Assembly (NCBI RefSeq): GCF_042656585.1
Contig: NZ_JBHSPG010000005.1
Strand: one strand, 5' to 3'
Length of the DNA stretch: 64,000 nucleotides
DNA from: Thalassorhabdus alkalitolerans
GTDB lineage: Bacteria; Bacillota; Bacilli; Bacillales; Marinococcaceae
This document shows, in pieces, positions 1-8,646 of the stretch. The notes beneath the pieces were generated by a model that worked only from the letters and a program-made list of their open reading frames with translations, was not told where the DNA came from and ran no database searches. Each line of letters opens with the position of its first letter. The first letter of the stretch is position 1. A program made the position numbers and the translations under genes.

Positions 1-42
1 CTTACTTTAATAGAAATTAACTGACGTTTGACTTTCATTCGA

Positions 43-55
43 TTTTCAAAGGACA
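43..55 (-). promoter_or_regulatory. boxA-like rRNA leader element
   Basis: On the minus strand TGTCCTTTGAAAA resembles the boxA antitermination element that precedes Bacillus 16S genes. The sequence on to position 1 looks like the usual 16S leader, so the 16S gene should lie just beyond the left edge. A small CGCC/GGCG hairpin lies at 63-77. Confidence 0.6.
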
Positions 56-85
56 ACTTCTTCGCCGTTTTTTGGCGACTTATTC

Positions 86-114
86 ATGGTAACATATCGC
101 CAACACCAAGTCAA
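86..114 (-). promoter_or_regulatory. rRNA operon promoter P3
   Basis: Minus strand -35 TTGACT (109-114), 17-base spacer, -10 TACCAT (86-91). It shares the same A-tract plus CTTGTTGACT upstream block with P1, which suggests a duplicated promoter unit. Confidence 0.75.
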
Positions 115-167
115 CAAGTTTTTTTAATTCATTTTCGGTAACTCGCTGTTCTTAAGCGACAATTAAC

Positions 168-196
168 AATTTATCATGCGCTCGCTTAGCTGTCAA
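168..196 (-). promoter_or_regulatory. rRNA operon promoter P2
   Basis: Minus strand -35 TTGACA (191-196), 17-base spacer, -10 TAAATT (168-173). The spacing is identical to the flanking promoters. Confidence 0.75.
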
Positions 197-250
197 CACC
201 CTTTTGTAAAAGGATTTTGCTGACTCGCTTGCTTTTAAGCGCGGAATAAT

Positions 251-279
251 AATGTAACATGCTGACACGAAACAGTCAA
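251..279 (-). promoter_or_regulatory. rRNA operon promoter P1
   Basis: On the minus strand there is a -35 TTGACT (274-279), a 17-base spacer and a -10 TACATT (251-256). A T-rich/A-rich tract lies directly upstream, as an UP element would. It is the first of three similarly built promoters pointing off the left edge. Confidence 0.75.
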
Positions 280-375
280 CAAGTTTTTTTATTATTTTTG
301 AAAAGAAATCGCCGCTGCGAATCAGCGACGTTTAATAATATATCACCTATGTAACCTAGCGTCAATCATAAATTA

Positions 376-1245
376 TTATCTTTCTTGCAAATGATAGTTT
401 AAGTAAGAGACACCTGGTGTGCTGGAATCTTTCTCAAACTTCTCGATTACCCCATGGTCAGCCAGGTAAGCAATCACCACTTCCAAATCGATAATATACT
501 CCTGTACTTCTCTTTGCCCGGCTAATTCTTCAAAAGTCCATGAACCTGTCCGCTTTTCCATAACAGTCAATAAATGTACGCTTCCTATTTTCAGGTTAGA
601 TCGTATCGCAAACTCAATAGCGATCATTAATAATTCCAGTCTTTTTTCAAGAGGCTCTTCACCCAGCACTAATTCCTGATACAATTTATACGTTTCCGGC
701 TCAATATCCCTCACCTGTTCCCAGACAGTAATTTCCGGATATCTCCCTTGTTCTATAATATTCAGACGCGCTAAATGCTGCAGAGCCCGCAGGAAATGAT
801 GAAAAGCATCAAGGAAATTCAAGCCGTTATATAGAGATTTCCCATCCTCGAAGTATCGGATAAGCTTAGCAAATTCCACACCTATTTTCTGCTCCTGATC
901 AACAGCATGGAAATTATTTAACCTTTCTCTTAAGGAAGTAACTGCTTCATTTCTATTGAAAAGTATTCTTCCTTTAAAAACCCATTCAATGACTTTTCTA
1001 TTTGCTCCGGTAATCATCCAATGAAAGATTTCCTTTTCCGTAACGAGATGAAGTGCGACTGATCGGCCATCACAATCATAGTGCTTTACATTTGTCTGGG
1101 TTTCCATTTTCACAATGACAACCACTATTACATCAAAGAAGTCTGTAAAAGATTCTTGTGTTTCTTTTTTTCTTACTGACAAGATCCCGAGGGTATCCGG
1201 GCTGTTTTCAAATTCTTTATATATATGTTGAAACTTTTCTTCCAT
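376..1245 (-). CDS. ygxA: YgxA-like nucleotidyltransferase-fold protein
   Basis: This 289-residue protein matches the YgxA family of Bacillus, described as nucleotidyltransferase-like; its biochemical activity is not established. No signal peptide or membrane segment is visible. The N-terminal third is beta-rich and the C-terminal half is helical. It starts at ATG 1245 behind an AGGGAGG-type ribosome site. It sits between the rRNA operon leader and the ygzB/perR pair, the same place as in B. subtilis, which supports orthology more than any single motif does. Confidence 0.75.
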   Translation of the reverse strand: MEEKFQHIYKEFENSPDTLGILSVRKKETQESFTDFFDVIVVVIVKMETQTNVKHYDCDGRSVALHLVTEKEIFHWMITGANRKVIEWVFKGRILFNRNEAVTSLRERLNNFHAVDQEQKIGVEFAKLIRYFEDGKSLYNGLNFLDAFHHFLRALQHLARLNIIEQGRYPEITVWEQVRDIEPETYKLYQELVLGEEPLEKRLELLMIAIEFAIRSNLKIGSVHLLTVMEKRTGSWTFEELAGQREVQEYIIDLEVVIAYLADHGVIEKFEKDSSTPGVSYLNYHLQER

Positions 1246-1450
1246 CTTTGCTCCCTCCCTTTTCCCCTCTCCTTCTTTCTTCTGCCATTACTTTGTACAT
1301 AATACTCTTCATGTACTTCTAAAACAAAAGTTCGACACCAATTCATTAATCCCTTTTTCGTTATAAAGGAATGTTTGCTGATCTGTCATGTTCTTGTCAT
1401 TTCTCCCTTTCCCTGATTATGGTATACTAACTTTTCAGGAGGGTATAAAT

Positions 1451-1801
1451 ATGGCAGCAAAAACAACCAGTAAGATTAATAAGATAAGGACATTCGCTCT
1501 TGTTCTTGTCTTTGTAGGTATACTTGTGATGTATATTGGCATCTTCTTTCGTACCTCACCCGTTATTATGTCTGTAACAATGATCCTTGGTTTTATTTTT
1601 ATCCTTGCAAGCAGCGGGGTGTACTTTTGGATTGGCATGATGTCCACCAAAACTGTAACAGTCCAATGCCCTAATTGCGGAAAGACCACAAAAATTCTAG
1701 GGCGCGTAGATGCCTGTATGTCTTGTAACGAACCATTAACCCTGGACGCAGAGCTTGAAGGCAAAGAATTCGATTTAAAATATAACAGAAAAAAAAGCTG
1801 A
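1451..1801 (+). CDS. ygzB: YgzB family membrane protein
   Basis: This 116-residue protein has two N-terminal membrane segments (about residues 14-34 and 40-63) followed by a short cytoplasmic domain. That domain carries CPNC and CMSC cysteine pairs, likely a small zinc ribbon. Length and sequence match YgzB of B. subtilis; function is unknown. The start at 1451 is chosen over an upstream ATG at 1388 because AGGAGGG lies just before it and homologues begin there. It is convergent with perR and shares a terminator with it. Confidence 0.85.
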   Translation: MAAKTTSKINKIRTFALVLVFVGILVMYIGIFFRTSPVIMSVTMILGFIFILASSGVYFWIGMMSTKTVTVQCPNCGKTTKILGRVDACMSCNEPLTLDAELEGKEFDLKYNRKKS

Positions 1802-1829
1802 GCGCTTCCTACAAGCGCCCAGCTTTTTT
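1791..1829. terminator. bidirectional terminator between ygzB and perR
   Basis: A 17-base inverted repeat with one mismatch, A-run on the left arm and T-run on the right arm, loop CCTAC. It serves two convergent genes. Confidence 0.85.
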
Positions 1830-2265
1830 AATGCTTCTTTTTCTCCAAACATTCATCACATGTACCATAAATCTCCATTCTATGGCTTTCAATCTGGAAT
1901 CCTGTTACATGCTCAGCCAGAGTTTCCACTTCATCCAGCCCTGGATAATGAAAATCAACTATTTTTTCGCACTCTTCACAAATAACATGGTAATGTTCAG
2001 TGGTTACACAGTCAAACCGGCTGGAAGAGTCTCCATAAGTTAATTCCTTTACGATTCCTACATCTTTAAAGACACGAAGGTTATTATACACTGTAGCTAC
2101 GCTCATATTTGGAAATTTACCTTCAAGAGCTTTATATATTTCGTCAGCTGTTGGGTGACTCATAGATTCAAATAAATATTCCAATATGGCATGACGTTGC
2201 GGGGTCATGCGAACCCTGGTAGTCTTTAATGCATTAACCGCTTGTTGAATGCGTTCAGTTGCCAT
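1828..2265 (-). CDS. perR: peroxide-sensing repressor PerR
   Basis: This 145-residue Fur-family repressor senses H2O2 by iron-catalysed histidine oxidation and represses peroxide-defence genes. All expected ligands sit at the B. subtilis positions: regulatory metal ligands His37, Asp85, His91, His93, Asp104, and structural zinc cysteines Cys96, Cys99, Cys136, Cys139. The winged helix covers about residues 15-80. Start 2265 is preferred over two in-frame ATGs upstream because GAGGTG is 7 bases before it and it gives the family length. A PerR-type operator lies 36 bases upstream, so it is probably autoregulated. Confidence 0.93.
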   Translation of the reverse strand: MATERIQQAVNALKTTRVRMTPQRHAILEYLFESMSHPTADEIYKALEGKFPNMSVATVYNNLRVFKDVGIVKELTYGDSSSRFDCVTTEHYHVICEECEKIVDFHYPGLDEVETLAEHVTGFQIESHRMEIYGTCDECLEKKKH

Positions 2266-2301
2266 CGTCATGCACCTCACTTCCATAAAGCAATTCTTTC
2301 T

Positions 2302-2316
2302 TAATAATGGTTATAA
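2302..2316. promoter_or_regulatory. PerR-box-like operator upstream of perR
   Basis: TAATAATGGTTATAA matches the 15-base PerR consensus TTATAATNATTATAA at 12 of 14 defined positions. It lies in the perR promoter region, consistent with autoregulation as known in B. subtilis. Confidence 0.6.
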
Positions 2317-2370
2317 TTTATTGTATAAGAGATAGACATTTATTGTCAACAAGTACGCTCCCCTTTTCTT

Positions 2371-2679
2371 CTATTTCCCATGCAATGAAGCAAGGAAATG
2401 TGCACCTTCTGAAGCATCGAGCAAAAAGGAGGTAAAGCGGTGGGAATCCGGAGAACTCCTGCCTTTTTTCTGTTCATAAGCTGTGCATATATTCTTCAAG
2501 GAAGATTTCAGCTCTTCAACTCCGCTGTCTCTTACTCCAAAGAGAAAGGTTGTGTTGCCACGTTTTAAAAATCCCCCGCTGCTTGATAATTCTGTCATTC
2601 GGTATCCTTTTTCCTTCATTTTTGTTTCAATCTCATCCCGGTAAAAACTTTCCACAATACAAATAAACAGTTTCAACAA
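2371..2679 (-). CDS. DarA/PII-like protein, possible c-di-AMP receptor
   Basis: This 102-residue protein resembles the DarA (YaaQ) family of PII-like trimeric c-di-AMP receptors. The signature SGGFLKRGNTTFLFGV near residues 34-49 matches the T-loop/B-strand region of DarA. DarA itself is usually about 109 residues and sits near tmk; this gene is elsewhere and is more diverged at its C-terminus, so it may be a paralogue with a different ligand. Its start at ATG 2679 follows an AGGGGGGATG site. PerR-type operators lie upstream, so peroxide control is possible. No membrane segment. Confidence 0.7.
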   Translation of the reverse strand: MLKLFICIVESFYRDEIETKMKEKGYRMTELSSSGGFLKRGNTTFLFGVRDSGVEELKSSLKNICTAYEQKKGRSSPDSHRFTSFLLDASEGAHFLASLHGK

Positions 2680-2764
2680 GCATCCCCCCTAAAGCTTACA
2701 CTCCTCATTTCACAATAACTACGTCTATATTATAACATTTCTAATTAGATGTTTTCCTACATTG

Positions 2765-2779
2765 TTATAATTATTATAT
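2765..2779. promoter_or_regulatory. PerR-box-like operator upstream of the DarA-like gene
   Basis: TTATAATTATTATAT matches the PerR consensus TTATAATNATTATAA at 13 of 14 defined positions. A weaker copy (11 of 14) at 2730-2744 overlaps a TATAAT -10 on the minus strand. Both lie between the DarA-like gene and the 2-hydroxyacid dehydrogenase gene. AT-richness of the gap makes chance similarity possible. Confidence 0.5.
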
Positions 2780-2807
2780 AAGGAAGAGGCGCTGTTCGTA
2801 AGGCAGT

Positions 2808-3758
2808 TTAATACCCTTTAGACGTATCTACACTGTTAATATATTCTTCTCCTCCGGCAAGAAAGACTTCAAGATTTCTTTTAAAAATTTCCAGAGCCCG
2901 GGGATGGTATTGAGGCGAAATTCCCGAAAGATGCGGCGTCACTGTAACCTTTTCCATCTCCCAAAACGGATGATCTTCAGGAAGAGGTTCTTCCTTAAAA
3001 ACGTCAAGGATAGCATGTGCAAGCTCTCCATTATCAAGCGCATGAATTAATTCCTCTTCCTTCACTGTACTGCCTCGTCCAATATTAATAAAAACGCCTG
3101 TTTCTTTCATTTTTTGAAAGAATGAACGGTCTGCCATGTTATGTGTTTCCTCTGTAGCCGGCAGAACAGAAACAACGTAATCCGACACCCTTAAAAGCTG
3201 GTCCAACTGGTGATCTGAATAGATATGATCCACATGTTCTACAGGACGTCCGCTGCGGTTATATCCCATAGTTTTCATACCAAACGCTTTCGCAAGCCTG
3301 GCTATTTCTCCGCCGATTGCTCCGGGACCCAGGATACCAATAGACTGCTGGTTGATCTCGGTCATTGTAACTTTTCGATCCCATCTTCTTCTTTCTTCAT
3401 TTTCCCTTACAATAGAGGCTTGTCGTGCGTATTGAAGAATCATAGCCATCGTGTATTCTGCCATAGGCTTTTTATGTATCCCCCTGGCATTTGTAACCAT
3501 AATACCTTTATCCTGAATCGCTTCAAAAGGCATGAGGTCCATTCCTGCTGAAATCACCATAATCCATTTAAGATTCTTTGCTTCTTTAATTTCCCTGGCA
3601 GTAAGATCTTCCCCATAGGTTATGAGTACATCTGCTTCCGGCAATGAAGACCTGGCTTCATCTATATTACCGAAAAAACGAAATTCTGCATGTTGAAAGG
3701 ACTCTTCAAGATCCTCCCGCAATGCTGTTTTTATCTTTGCTGAAGAAACGATTCTCAC
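2808..3758 (-). CDS. D-2-hydroxyacid dehydrogenase family protein
   Basis: This 316-residue cytosolic NAD(P)-dependent oxidoreductase belongs to the D-isomer-specific 2-hydroxyacid dehydrogenase family. The nucleotide-binding motif GPGAIGGEIA lies near residue 144. The catalytic triad is visible as Arg in NIGRGS, Glu in FKEEPLP and His in TPHLSG. The true substrate cannot be told from sequence. It starts at GTG 3758, 9 bases after AAGGAGG. It lies 59 bases downstream of bcp on the same strand and may be cotranscribed with it. Confidence 0.85.
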   Translation of the reverse strand: MRIVSSAKIKTALREDLEESFQHAEFRFFGNIDEARSSLPEADVLITYGEDLTAREIKEAKNLKWIMVISAGMDLMPFEAIQDKGIMVTNARGIHKKPMAEYTMAMILQYARQASIVRENEERRRWDRKVTMTEINQQSIGILGPGAIGGEIARLAKAFGMKTMGYNRSGRPVEHVDHIYSDHQLDQLLRVSDYVVSVLPATEETHNMADRSFFQKMKETGVFINIGRGSTVKEEELIHALDNGELAHAILDVFKEEPLPEDHPFWEMEKVTVTPHLSGISPQYHPRALEIFKRNLEVFLAGGEEYINSVDTSKGY

Positions 3759-3817
3759 GATGAAAATCCTCCTTGCCGATTTTTATCTTAAACTAGATGA
3801 GAATTTTTCATTCAATC

Positions 3818-4288
3818 TCACGCCAGATTTTCTTTAACGTAATTCAGCACTTCCTCAACATGCTCCTTGACTCTCACCTTTCGCCATTCTTTCACTATTT
3901 TCCCTTGTTTATCAATCACAAAGGTTGAACGTTCAATTCCCATGTATTCTTTACCAAAATTCTTTTTTAACTTCCAGACTTCATATGCTTCCGCGGCCTT
4001 TTTGTCTTCATCAGCTAAAAGTAAAAAGGATAGTCCGTGCTTTTCAATAAATTTCTTGTGCCTCTCCATAGGATCCGGACTAATTCCAAGGACTACAGTA
4101 TCTGTCTTGTCAAATTCTTCACTGAAGTCTCTAAAGTCACAGGCTTGTGTGGTGCATCCCGGTGTCATGTCTTTAGGGTAAAAATATAACACTACATTCT
4201 TCCCTTGAAATTCTGAAAGAGAAACGGTTTCTCCATTACTTGCCGGAAGAGAAAAATCCGGTGCCTGCTGCCCTTCTTTTACAGTCAT
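3818..4288 (-). CDS. bcp: thiol peroxidase Bcp (peroxiredoxin Q)
   Basis: This 156-residue peroxiredoxin reduces hydroperoxides using thioredoxin. The motif PGCTTQAC gives peroxidatic Cys45 and a resolving cysteine five residues on (Cys50), the pattern of atypical 2-Cys Bcp/PrxQ. The first ATG-like codons of the frame are too close to the AGGGGGA ribosome site, so ATG 4288 is used. It is divergent from hemL and near perR, as ygaF is in B. subtilis. Confidence 0.9.
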   Translation of the reverse strand: MTVKEGQQAPDFSLPASNGETVSLSEFQGKNVVLYFYPKDMTPGCTTQACDFRDFSEEFDKTDTVVLGISPDPMERHKKFIEKHGLSFLLLADEDKKAAEAYEVWKLKKNFGKEYMGIERSTFVIDKQGKIVKEWRKVRVKEHVEEVLNYVKENLA

Positions 4289-4415
4289 GATCACATTCCC
4301 CCTGTTTCATTTTCTTACGTATTAGAGTAACCAAAGCAAGGAAATTTCACAACTTAAAAGGCCCCCTGCCTTTTATGCTAGAATGTACAAAGAGTATACA
4401 TAAGGAGTGACATAA

Positions 4416-5711
4416 ATGAATTTCACTAACTCAGAAAACCTATATAAAGAAGCCTGCGAACATATTGTCGGCGGGGTAAACAGCCCCTCTCGTTCTTTTA
4501 AAGGTGTTGGCGGCGGCATACCTGTATTTATGGAAAAAGGAAAAGGAGCTTATTTTTATGATGTGGACGGAAACCGGTACATAGATTATTTAGGCGCCTA
4601 CGGACCTATTATTACCGGACACGCTCACCCTCACATCACGCAAGCCATCACAAAGGCCGCCGAAAACGGGACTTTATACGGGACACCTACAAAGCTTGAA
4701 AACCAGTTTGCCAAAATGCTTAAAGAGGCGATTCCTTCTCTTGAAAAAGTACGTTTTGTAAATTCGGGAACAGAGGCAGTCATGACCACGATAAGGGTTG
4801 CCAGAGCCTATACAGGAAGAGATAAGATTATTAAGTTTGCAGGATGCTACCACGGGCATTCTGACCTGGTGCTTGTTGCTGCCGGCTCCGGTCCTTCTAC
4901 TCTGGGTTCACCTGATTCGGCGGGTGTGACAAAGAACATTGCAGAAGAAGTGATCACAGTTCCTTTTAACGATATCGAAGCTTACAAAGAGGCTTTACAG
5001 CACTGGGGAGACGAGATCGCGGCTGTGCTTGTAGAGCCAATCGTCGGCAACTTTGGAATTGTTGAACCGAAAGAAGGCTTTCTTCAACAGGTAAATGACC
5101 TCACTCACGAAGCAGGGGGGCTCGTTATCTATGATGAAGTTATAACCGCCTTCCGTTTCATGTACGGGGGAGCTCAAAATTATCTTGGAATAGAACCGGA
5201 CATGACAGCTATGGGCAAAATTATCGGCGGCGGGCTTCCTATCGGGGCATACGGCGGTCGTGTTGATATTATGGAGGAAGTAGCACCACTTGGACCGGCT
5301 TATCAGGCTGGGACCATGTCTGGAAACCCGGCTTCTATGAGCGCTGGTATTGCCTGCTTAGAGGTACTCCGCGAGGAGGGAATTTACGAGCGGCTCGACA
5401 AGCTTGGCTCCCTGTTGGAAGAAGGGATTCTAAAGGCGGCTGAAAAGCACAATATATCTATACAAATTAACCGGTTAAAGGGCGCCTTAACGGTGTATTT
5501 CACAGACAAAAAAGTAACAAACTATGAAGGTGCAGAAAACAGCGACGGGGAATTGTTTGCTTCCTTCTTCAAAGCATTACTCAACCAGGGCATAAACCTT
5601 GCACCATCAAAGTATGAAGCATGGTTCCTGACAACAGAACATACAAAAGAGGATATAGAAGAAACAATAGCAGCGGTAGATCAAGCTTTTGAAAAACTCT
5701 CTGCCCTATGA
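4416..5711 (+). CDS. hemL: glutamate-1-semialdehyde 2,1-aminomutase
   Basis: This 431-residue PLP enzyme converts glutamate-1-semialdehyde to 5-aminolevulinate, the committed tetrapyrrole precursor. The PLP lysine lies in MGKIIGGGLPIGAYGG near residue 268, and the N-terminal segment GGVNSPSRSF is typical. It is a stand-alone gene rather than part of a hemAXCDBL cluster. In B. subtilis the second copy, gsaB, holds this position next to bcp/perR, so this is likely the GsaB-type paralogue. Ribosome site TAAGGAGTG precedes the ATG, and a clear terminator follows. Confidence 0.92.
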   Translation: MNFTNSENLYKEACEHIVGGVNSPSRSFKGVGGGIPVFMEKGKGAYFYDVDGNRYIDYLGAYGPIITGHAHPHITQAITKAAENGTLYGTPTKLENQFAKMLKEAIPSLEKVRFVNSGTEAVMTTIRVARAYTGRDKIIKFAGCYHGHSDLVLVAAGSGPSTLGSPDSAGVTKNIAEEVITVPFNDIEAYKEALQHWGDEIAAVLVEPIVGNFGIVEPKEGFLQQVNDLTHEAGGLVIYDEVITAFRFMYGGAQNYLGIEPDMTAMGKIIGGGLPIGAYGGRVDIMEEVAPLGPAYQAGTMSGNPASMSAGIACLEVLREEGIYERLDKLGSLLEEGILKAAEKHNISIQINRLKGALTVYFTDKKVTNYEGAENSDGELFASFFKALLNQGINLAPSKYEAWFLTTEHTKEDIEETIAAVDQAFEKLSAL

Positions 5712-5735
5712 GAGCAATCTATTCTTTAATCTTTG

Positions 5736-5769
5736 CTGCTCTGCCCTCCTAAGCAGAGCAGTTTTTTTT
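5736..5769 (+). terminator. terminator after hemL
   Basis: A 9-base perfect stem CTGCTCTGC/GCAGAGCAG with an 8-base loop and eight T residues. Confidence 0.85.
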
Positions 5770-5916
5770 GTAACGTAAATGAAAGTCCTTTAAATATGCT
5801 TTCAAGTATCCTTTTAGGGTTGGTTGCCCCTCATCCTCTTTTTTCCTAATAGAACAATACATATTTCTTACCTAAAAAGGGAAAGGGTAAGGAGCATTCT
5901 AAAAAGGAGGAGAAAT

Positions 5917-7245
5917 ATGCCCTCTATTGAAAGAGAAAATTTAGAACAGCCCATTGAGCTGATTAAAGAAAAATTAATGCCCAGGCTTCCCGGGCCTTTA
6001 CGTAATAAAGTAGACGAAGAAGTATATCGGCTGGAAGAGCTTTTTCTGCGCTCACGCCCTCCCAGGTTTGCAGTTGTAGGCCGGAGAGGGTCAGGAAAAT
6101 CGACGCTGCTAAATGCGGTATTCAGTTCCCCAGTAGCAGAGATCGGATCCGTTAAAGCTCAGACAGGCCAAGGAAGCTGGCATATGTACCATCATGAAGA
6201 GAAGGATTCAGAAATGGAGGTCCTCGATACAAGAGGGCTTGGGGAAGGATCTGCCCCTGTGGAAGGCGTGCAGGAGGAAGATGCACTCGAAGAAGTCAAA
6301 TACTCTCTTTTAGAAAAATATCCAGATGCCTTTCTCTTTTTAGTAAAAGCAAAAGAAGTAGACGCAAGAATCCAAGAGGATATTGCCCAGCTGGAAGAGC
6401 TAAGAAACTTTGTCCATGCCCATCATGATTACTCTCCCCCTATTATTGGGATTGTAACTCAGGTCGATGAATTAGACCCTATATATGATGCTGAACCTCC
6501 TTTCGGTGAAGAAAAGGAAGAACATATCCAAGAGGCTGTAACTCATTTAGACAATCATCTAAAAAACTCCCTTCCACAGATTGCGGGCACCATTCCGGTA
6601 TGCGCCTATCTTGCCTTTAAGGATGAAGAGATAGTATATGACCGGCGATGGAATATAGATCTGCTGCTTGATTTTTTATTGGATCATTTACCTGACAGCA
6701 CTTGGATGTCCTGGGCAAAAATTACCCAGGCAGCTGAAATCCAAAAAAAAATTGCTCGTTCTATAGGCAAAAGTGCCTCTGCACTGACTGGTGGAATAGG
6801 AGCACAGCCTATCCCCTGGGGGGACCTCCCTATCATAACCAGCATTCAGATATCTATGATTTCTGCAATCGCTTATGTTTCTGGAAGGGATTTAAGCAGA
6901 AAAACAATTGTTGAATTCCTGACAGCAATCGGTGTAAATATCGGTTCAGCTTTAGCACTCCGTCAAATGGCCCGCTCCCTGAGTAAATACGTCTTTCCTG
7001 CTGTAGGACATGCTATTTCCGGGACCATTGCTGCTACCGCAACGTGGGGTCTTTGCCAGGCTTCAATAGCTTACTTTATTGAAAACAAAAGTGCAGAAGA
7101 AGCCAAAGAAATTTACGAACAAGGAAATGCAGAAGCTGTAAAGGAACAAATCGATGAAAACATTGAAAACGAAATGGCCGAGGAAGAAATTGATTATCAT
7201 GGACTTGAGGAAGACAATGAGCAAGATATAGCTGAAGAACAATAA
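5917..7245 (+). CDS. Era-like GTPase with C-terminal DUF697-type membrane region
   Basis: This 442-residue protein has an N-terminal GTPase domain: P-loop GRRGSGKST near residue 53, DTRG switch II motif, and TQVDELD as the NKxD equivalent. The C-terminal part (about 290-410) has hydrophobic glycine-rich helices like those of DUF697/YcjF proteins, then a very acidic tail rich in Glu. The likely role is membrane-linked GTPase; the target is unknown. Start 5917 is chosen because AAAAAGGAGG lies 6 bases before it, although the frame is open from 5824. It has no counterpart between gsaB and ygaE in B. subtilis as recalled. Confidence 0.75.
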   Translation: MPSIERENLEQPIELIKEKLMPRLPGPLRNKVDEEVYRLEELFLRSRPPRFAVVGRRGSGKSTLLNAVFSSPVAEIGSVKAQTGQGSWHMYHHEEKDSEMEVLDTRGLGEGSAPVEGVQEEDALEEVKYSLLEKYPDAFLFLVKAKEVDARIQEDIAQLEELRNFVHAHHDYSPPIIGIVTQVDELDPIYDAEPPFGEEKEEHIQEAVTHLDNHLKNSLPQIAGTIPVCAYLAFKDEEIVYDRRWNIDLLLDFLLDHLPDSTWMSWAKITQAAEIQKKIARSIGKSASALTGGIGAQPIPWGDLPIITSIQISMISAIAYVSGRDLSRKTIVEFLTAIGVNIGSALALRQMARSLSKYVFPAVGHAISGTIAATATWGLCQASIAYFIENKSAEEAKEIYEQGNAEAVKEQIDENIENEMAEEEIDYHGLEEDNEQDIAEEQ

Positions 7246-7249
7246 ATGT

Positions 7250-7325
7250 AAAAGGAGGGTTTCGTTAATAATGTTAGCGGAGCCCTTTGTTAGTGGCTCT
7301 TTGTCTTCTTTCCCTCCTTTTTTGT
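7250..7325 (+). terminator. nested terminator after the GTPase gene
   Basis: An outer stem AAAGGAGGG (7251-7259) pairs with CCCTCCTTT (7312-7320) followed by T residues. An inner stem GAGCC/GGCTC lies at 7280-7299. Confidence 0.6.
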
Positions 7326-7439
7326 TCTTGATGAAACCTTCCAAAAGGTGTATAGTACCGAATTGGACATAACTGCTGCAAAGAAATCTTTATCTACAAT
7401 ATGGTTTTTAAACCACCAAGAAAGGACTCGTTACACTAG

Positions 7440-8519
7440 ATGAAACTAGGGGCAAGAATTTTCAAGACAGGTCTGGCCATTGTTCTCGCTCTATATACAG
7501 CCTCCTGGCTGGGGCTTGAGCCGGCAATGTACGGAGCACTTGCTGCCACATTTGCGATTCAGCCTTCTATTTACAGGACGTATCAAACAATTCTCGATCA
7601 GGTGCAAGGAAATATAATTGGTGCCGTTCTTGCTGTGGCTTTTGCCATGACCTTTGGCCATGAACCAGTGATTATCGGTGTCACTGTTGTAGTTGCGATT
7701 GCTATCCTGATTAAGCTAAAACTGGATGAATCAACTATCCCTCTTGCACTTGTCACAATTATTATTATTATGGGGAATCCGACAGATGATTTTATTGCCT
7801 TTGCCGCTTCTAGATTCTTCCTTATTATGGTAGGGGTTTTTGCTGCCTTTATAGTAAATTTATTGTTTATTCCGCCTAAGTATGAAACACGCCTTTATCG
7901 AAAGCTTGTGTACAACACAGAAGAAGTTATTCGCTGGATCCGCCTGGTTACAAGACATGAAACCAACCAGCAGTCGTTAAAGAAAGACATCCCAAGAATT
8001 AACGAAAATATCATTAAAATGGATAACCTCTATCTTTTATACAAAGAAGAAAGAACATACTTTACCAAAAGCAAGCTCGGAAAAGCAAGAAAGATTGTGC
8101 TTTTTAAACAAATGCTTTTCACCTTGAAAAAATCATTTATGATTCTTCGGACACTCGATAAATATGGAAATGACCTTCAACACATGCCCGATCGGCTTCA
8201 AAAACTGGTAAGAGACCAGCTCGACCACTTAACAAATTACCACGACCGGATTCTTTTGCGGTATGTCGGCAAAGTCAATACAAAGCTCACTGATGAGATG
8301 GCTGAGGAAGTAGACGAAGGAAAAGAGTCACTTACTGATTTATTTATGGATTTATATGATCACCATGAGATTAATCGTGATGAGTGGCTCCACATTCTCC
8401 CTATCGTCTCGCATATTGTTGAATACAACGAGCAGCTGGAGCATTTAGATCGCCTTGTCGAAAGCTTCTTTAACTATCACACCAATGTGAACCAAGTCGA
8501 AATAAGGGATGAGGATTGA
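7440..8519 (+). CDS. ygaE: YgaE, aromatic-acid exporter family membrane protein
   Basis: This 359-residue protein has about five N-terminal membrane segments within residues 1-145, followed by a long helical cytoplasmic domain. This is the architecture of the ArAE/FUSC-like family (PF06081 with its C-terminal partner). The substrate is unknown. A TAG stop lies directly before ATG 7440, fixing the start, although the nearest ribosome-like site (AAAGGA) is unusually distant at about 15 bases. Position beside ygaD matches B. subtilis. Confidence 0.82.
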   Translation: MKLGARIFKTGLAIVLALYTASWLGLEPAMYGALAATFAIQPSIYRTYQTILDQVQGNIIGAVLAVAFAMTFGHEPVIIGVTVVVAIAILIKLKLDESTIPLALVTIIIIMGNPTDDFIAFAASRFFLIMVGVFAAFIVNLLFIPPKYETRLYRKLVYNTEEVIRWIRLVTRHETNQQSLKKDIPRINENIIKMDNLYLLYKEERTYFTKSKLGKARKIVLFKQMLFTLKKSFMILRTLDKYGNDLQHMPDRLQKLVRDQLDHLTNYHDRILLRYVGKVNTKLTDEMAEEVDEGKESLTDLFMDLYDHHEINRDEWLHILPIVSHIVEYNEQLEHLDRLVESFFNYHTNVNQVEIRDED

Positions 8520-8604
8520 GAGTAAGACAGGGGGAAACTGGCCGTCTGGTCAAGCATTGATTCTCCTTGTCTTTACTGCAGCTTAAGGATAAATCTGTCT
8601 CCAT

Positions 8605-8640
8605 AAAAAGAACCTCGCTCGACGGAGCAAGGTTCTTTTT
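8605..8640. terminator. bidirectional terminator between ygaE and ygaD
   Basis: A 16-base stem with one bulge, AAAAAGAACCTCGCTC against GAGC-A-AGGTTCTTTTT, separating convergent genes. Confidence 0.85.
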
Positions 8641-8646
8641 ATTCAT

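Noticed and set aside
2808..4288. Peroxide-inducible bcp operon with a PerR box
   Set aside because: No PerR-like operator is seen between bcp and hemL; only perR and the DarA-like gene have one.
7063..7344. Minus-strand frame of 93 codons
   Set aside because: It is antisense to the end of the GTPase gene and through its terminator; no ribosome site and low-complexity hydrophobic product.
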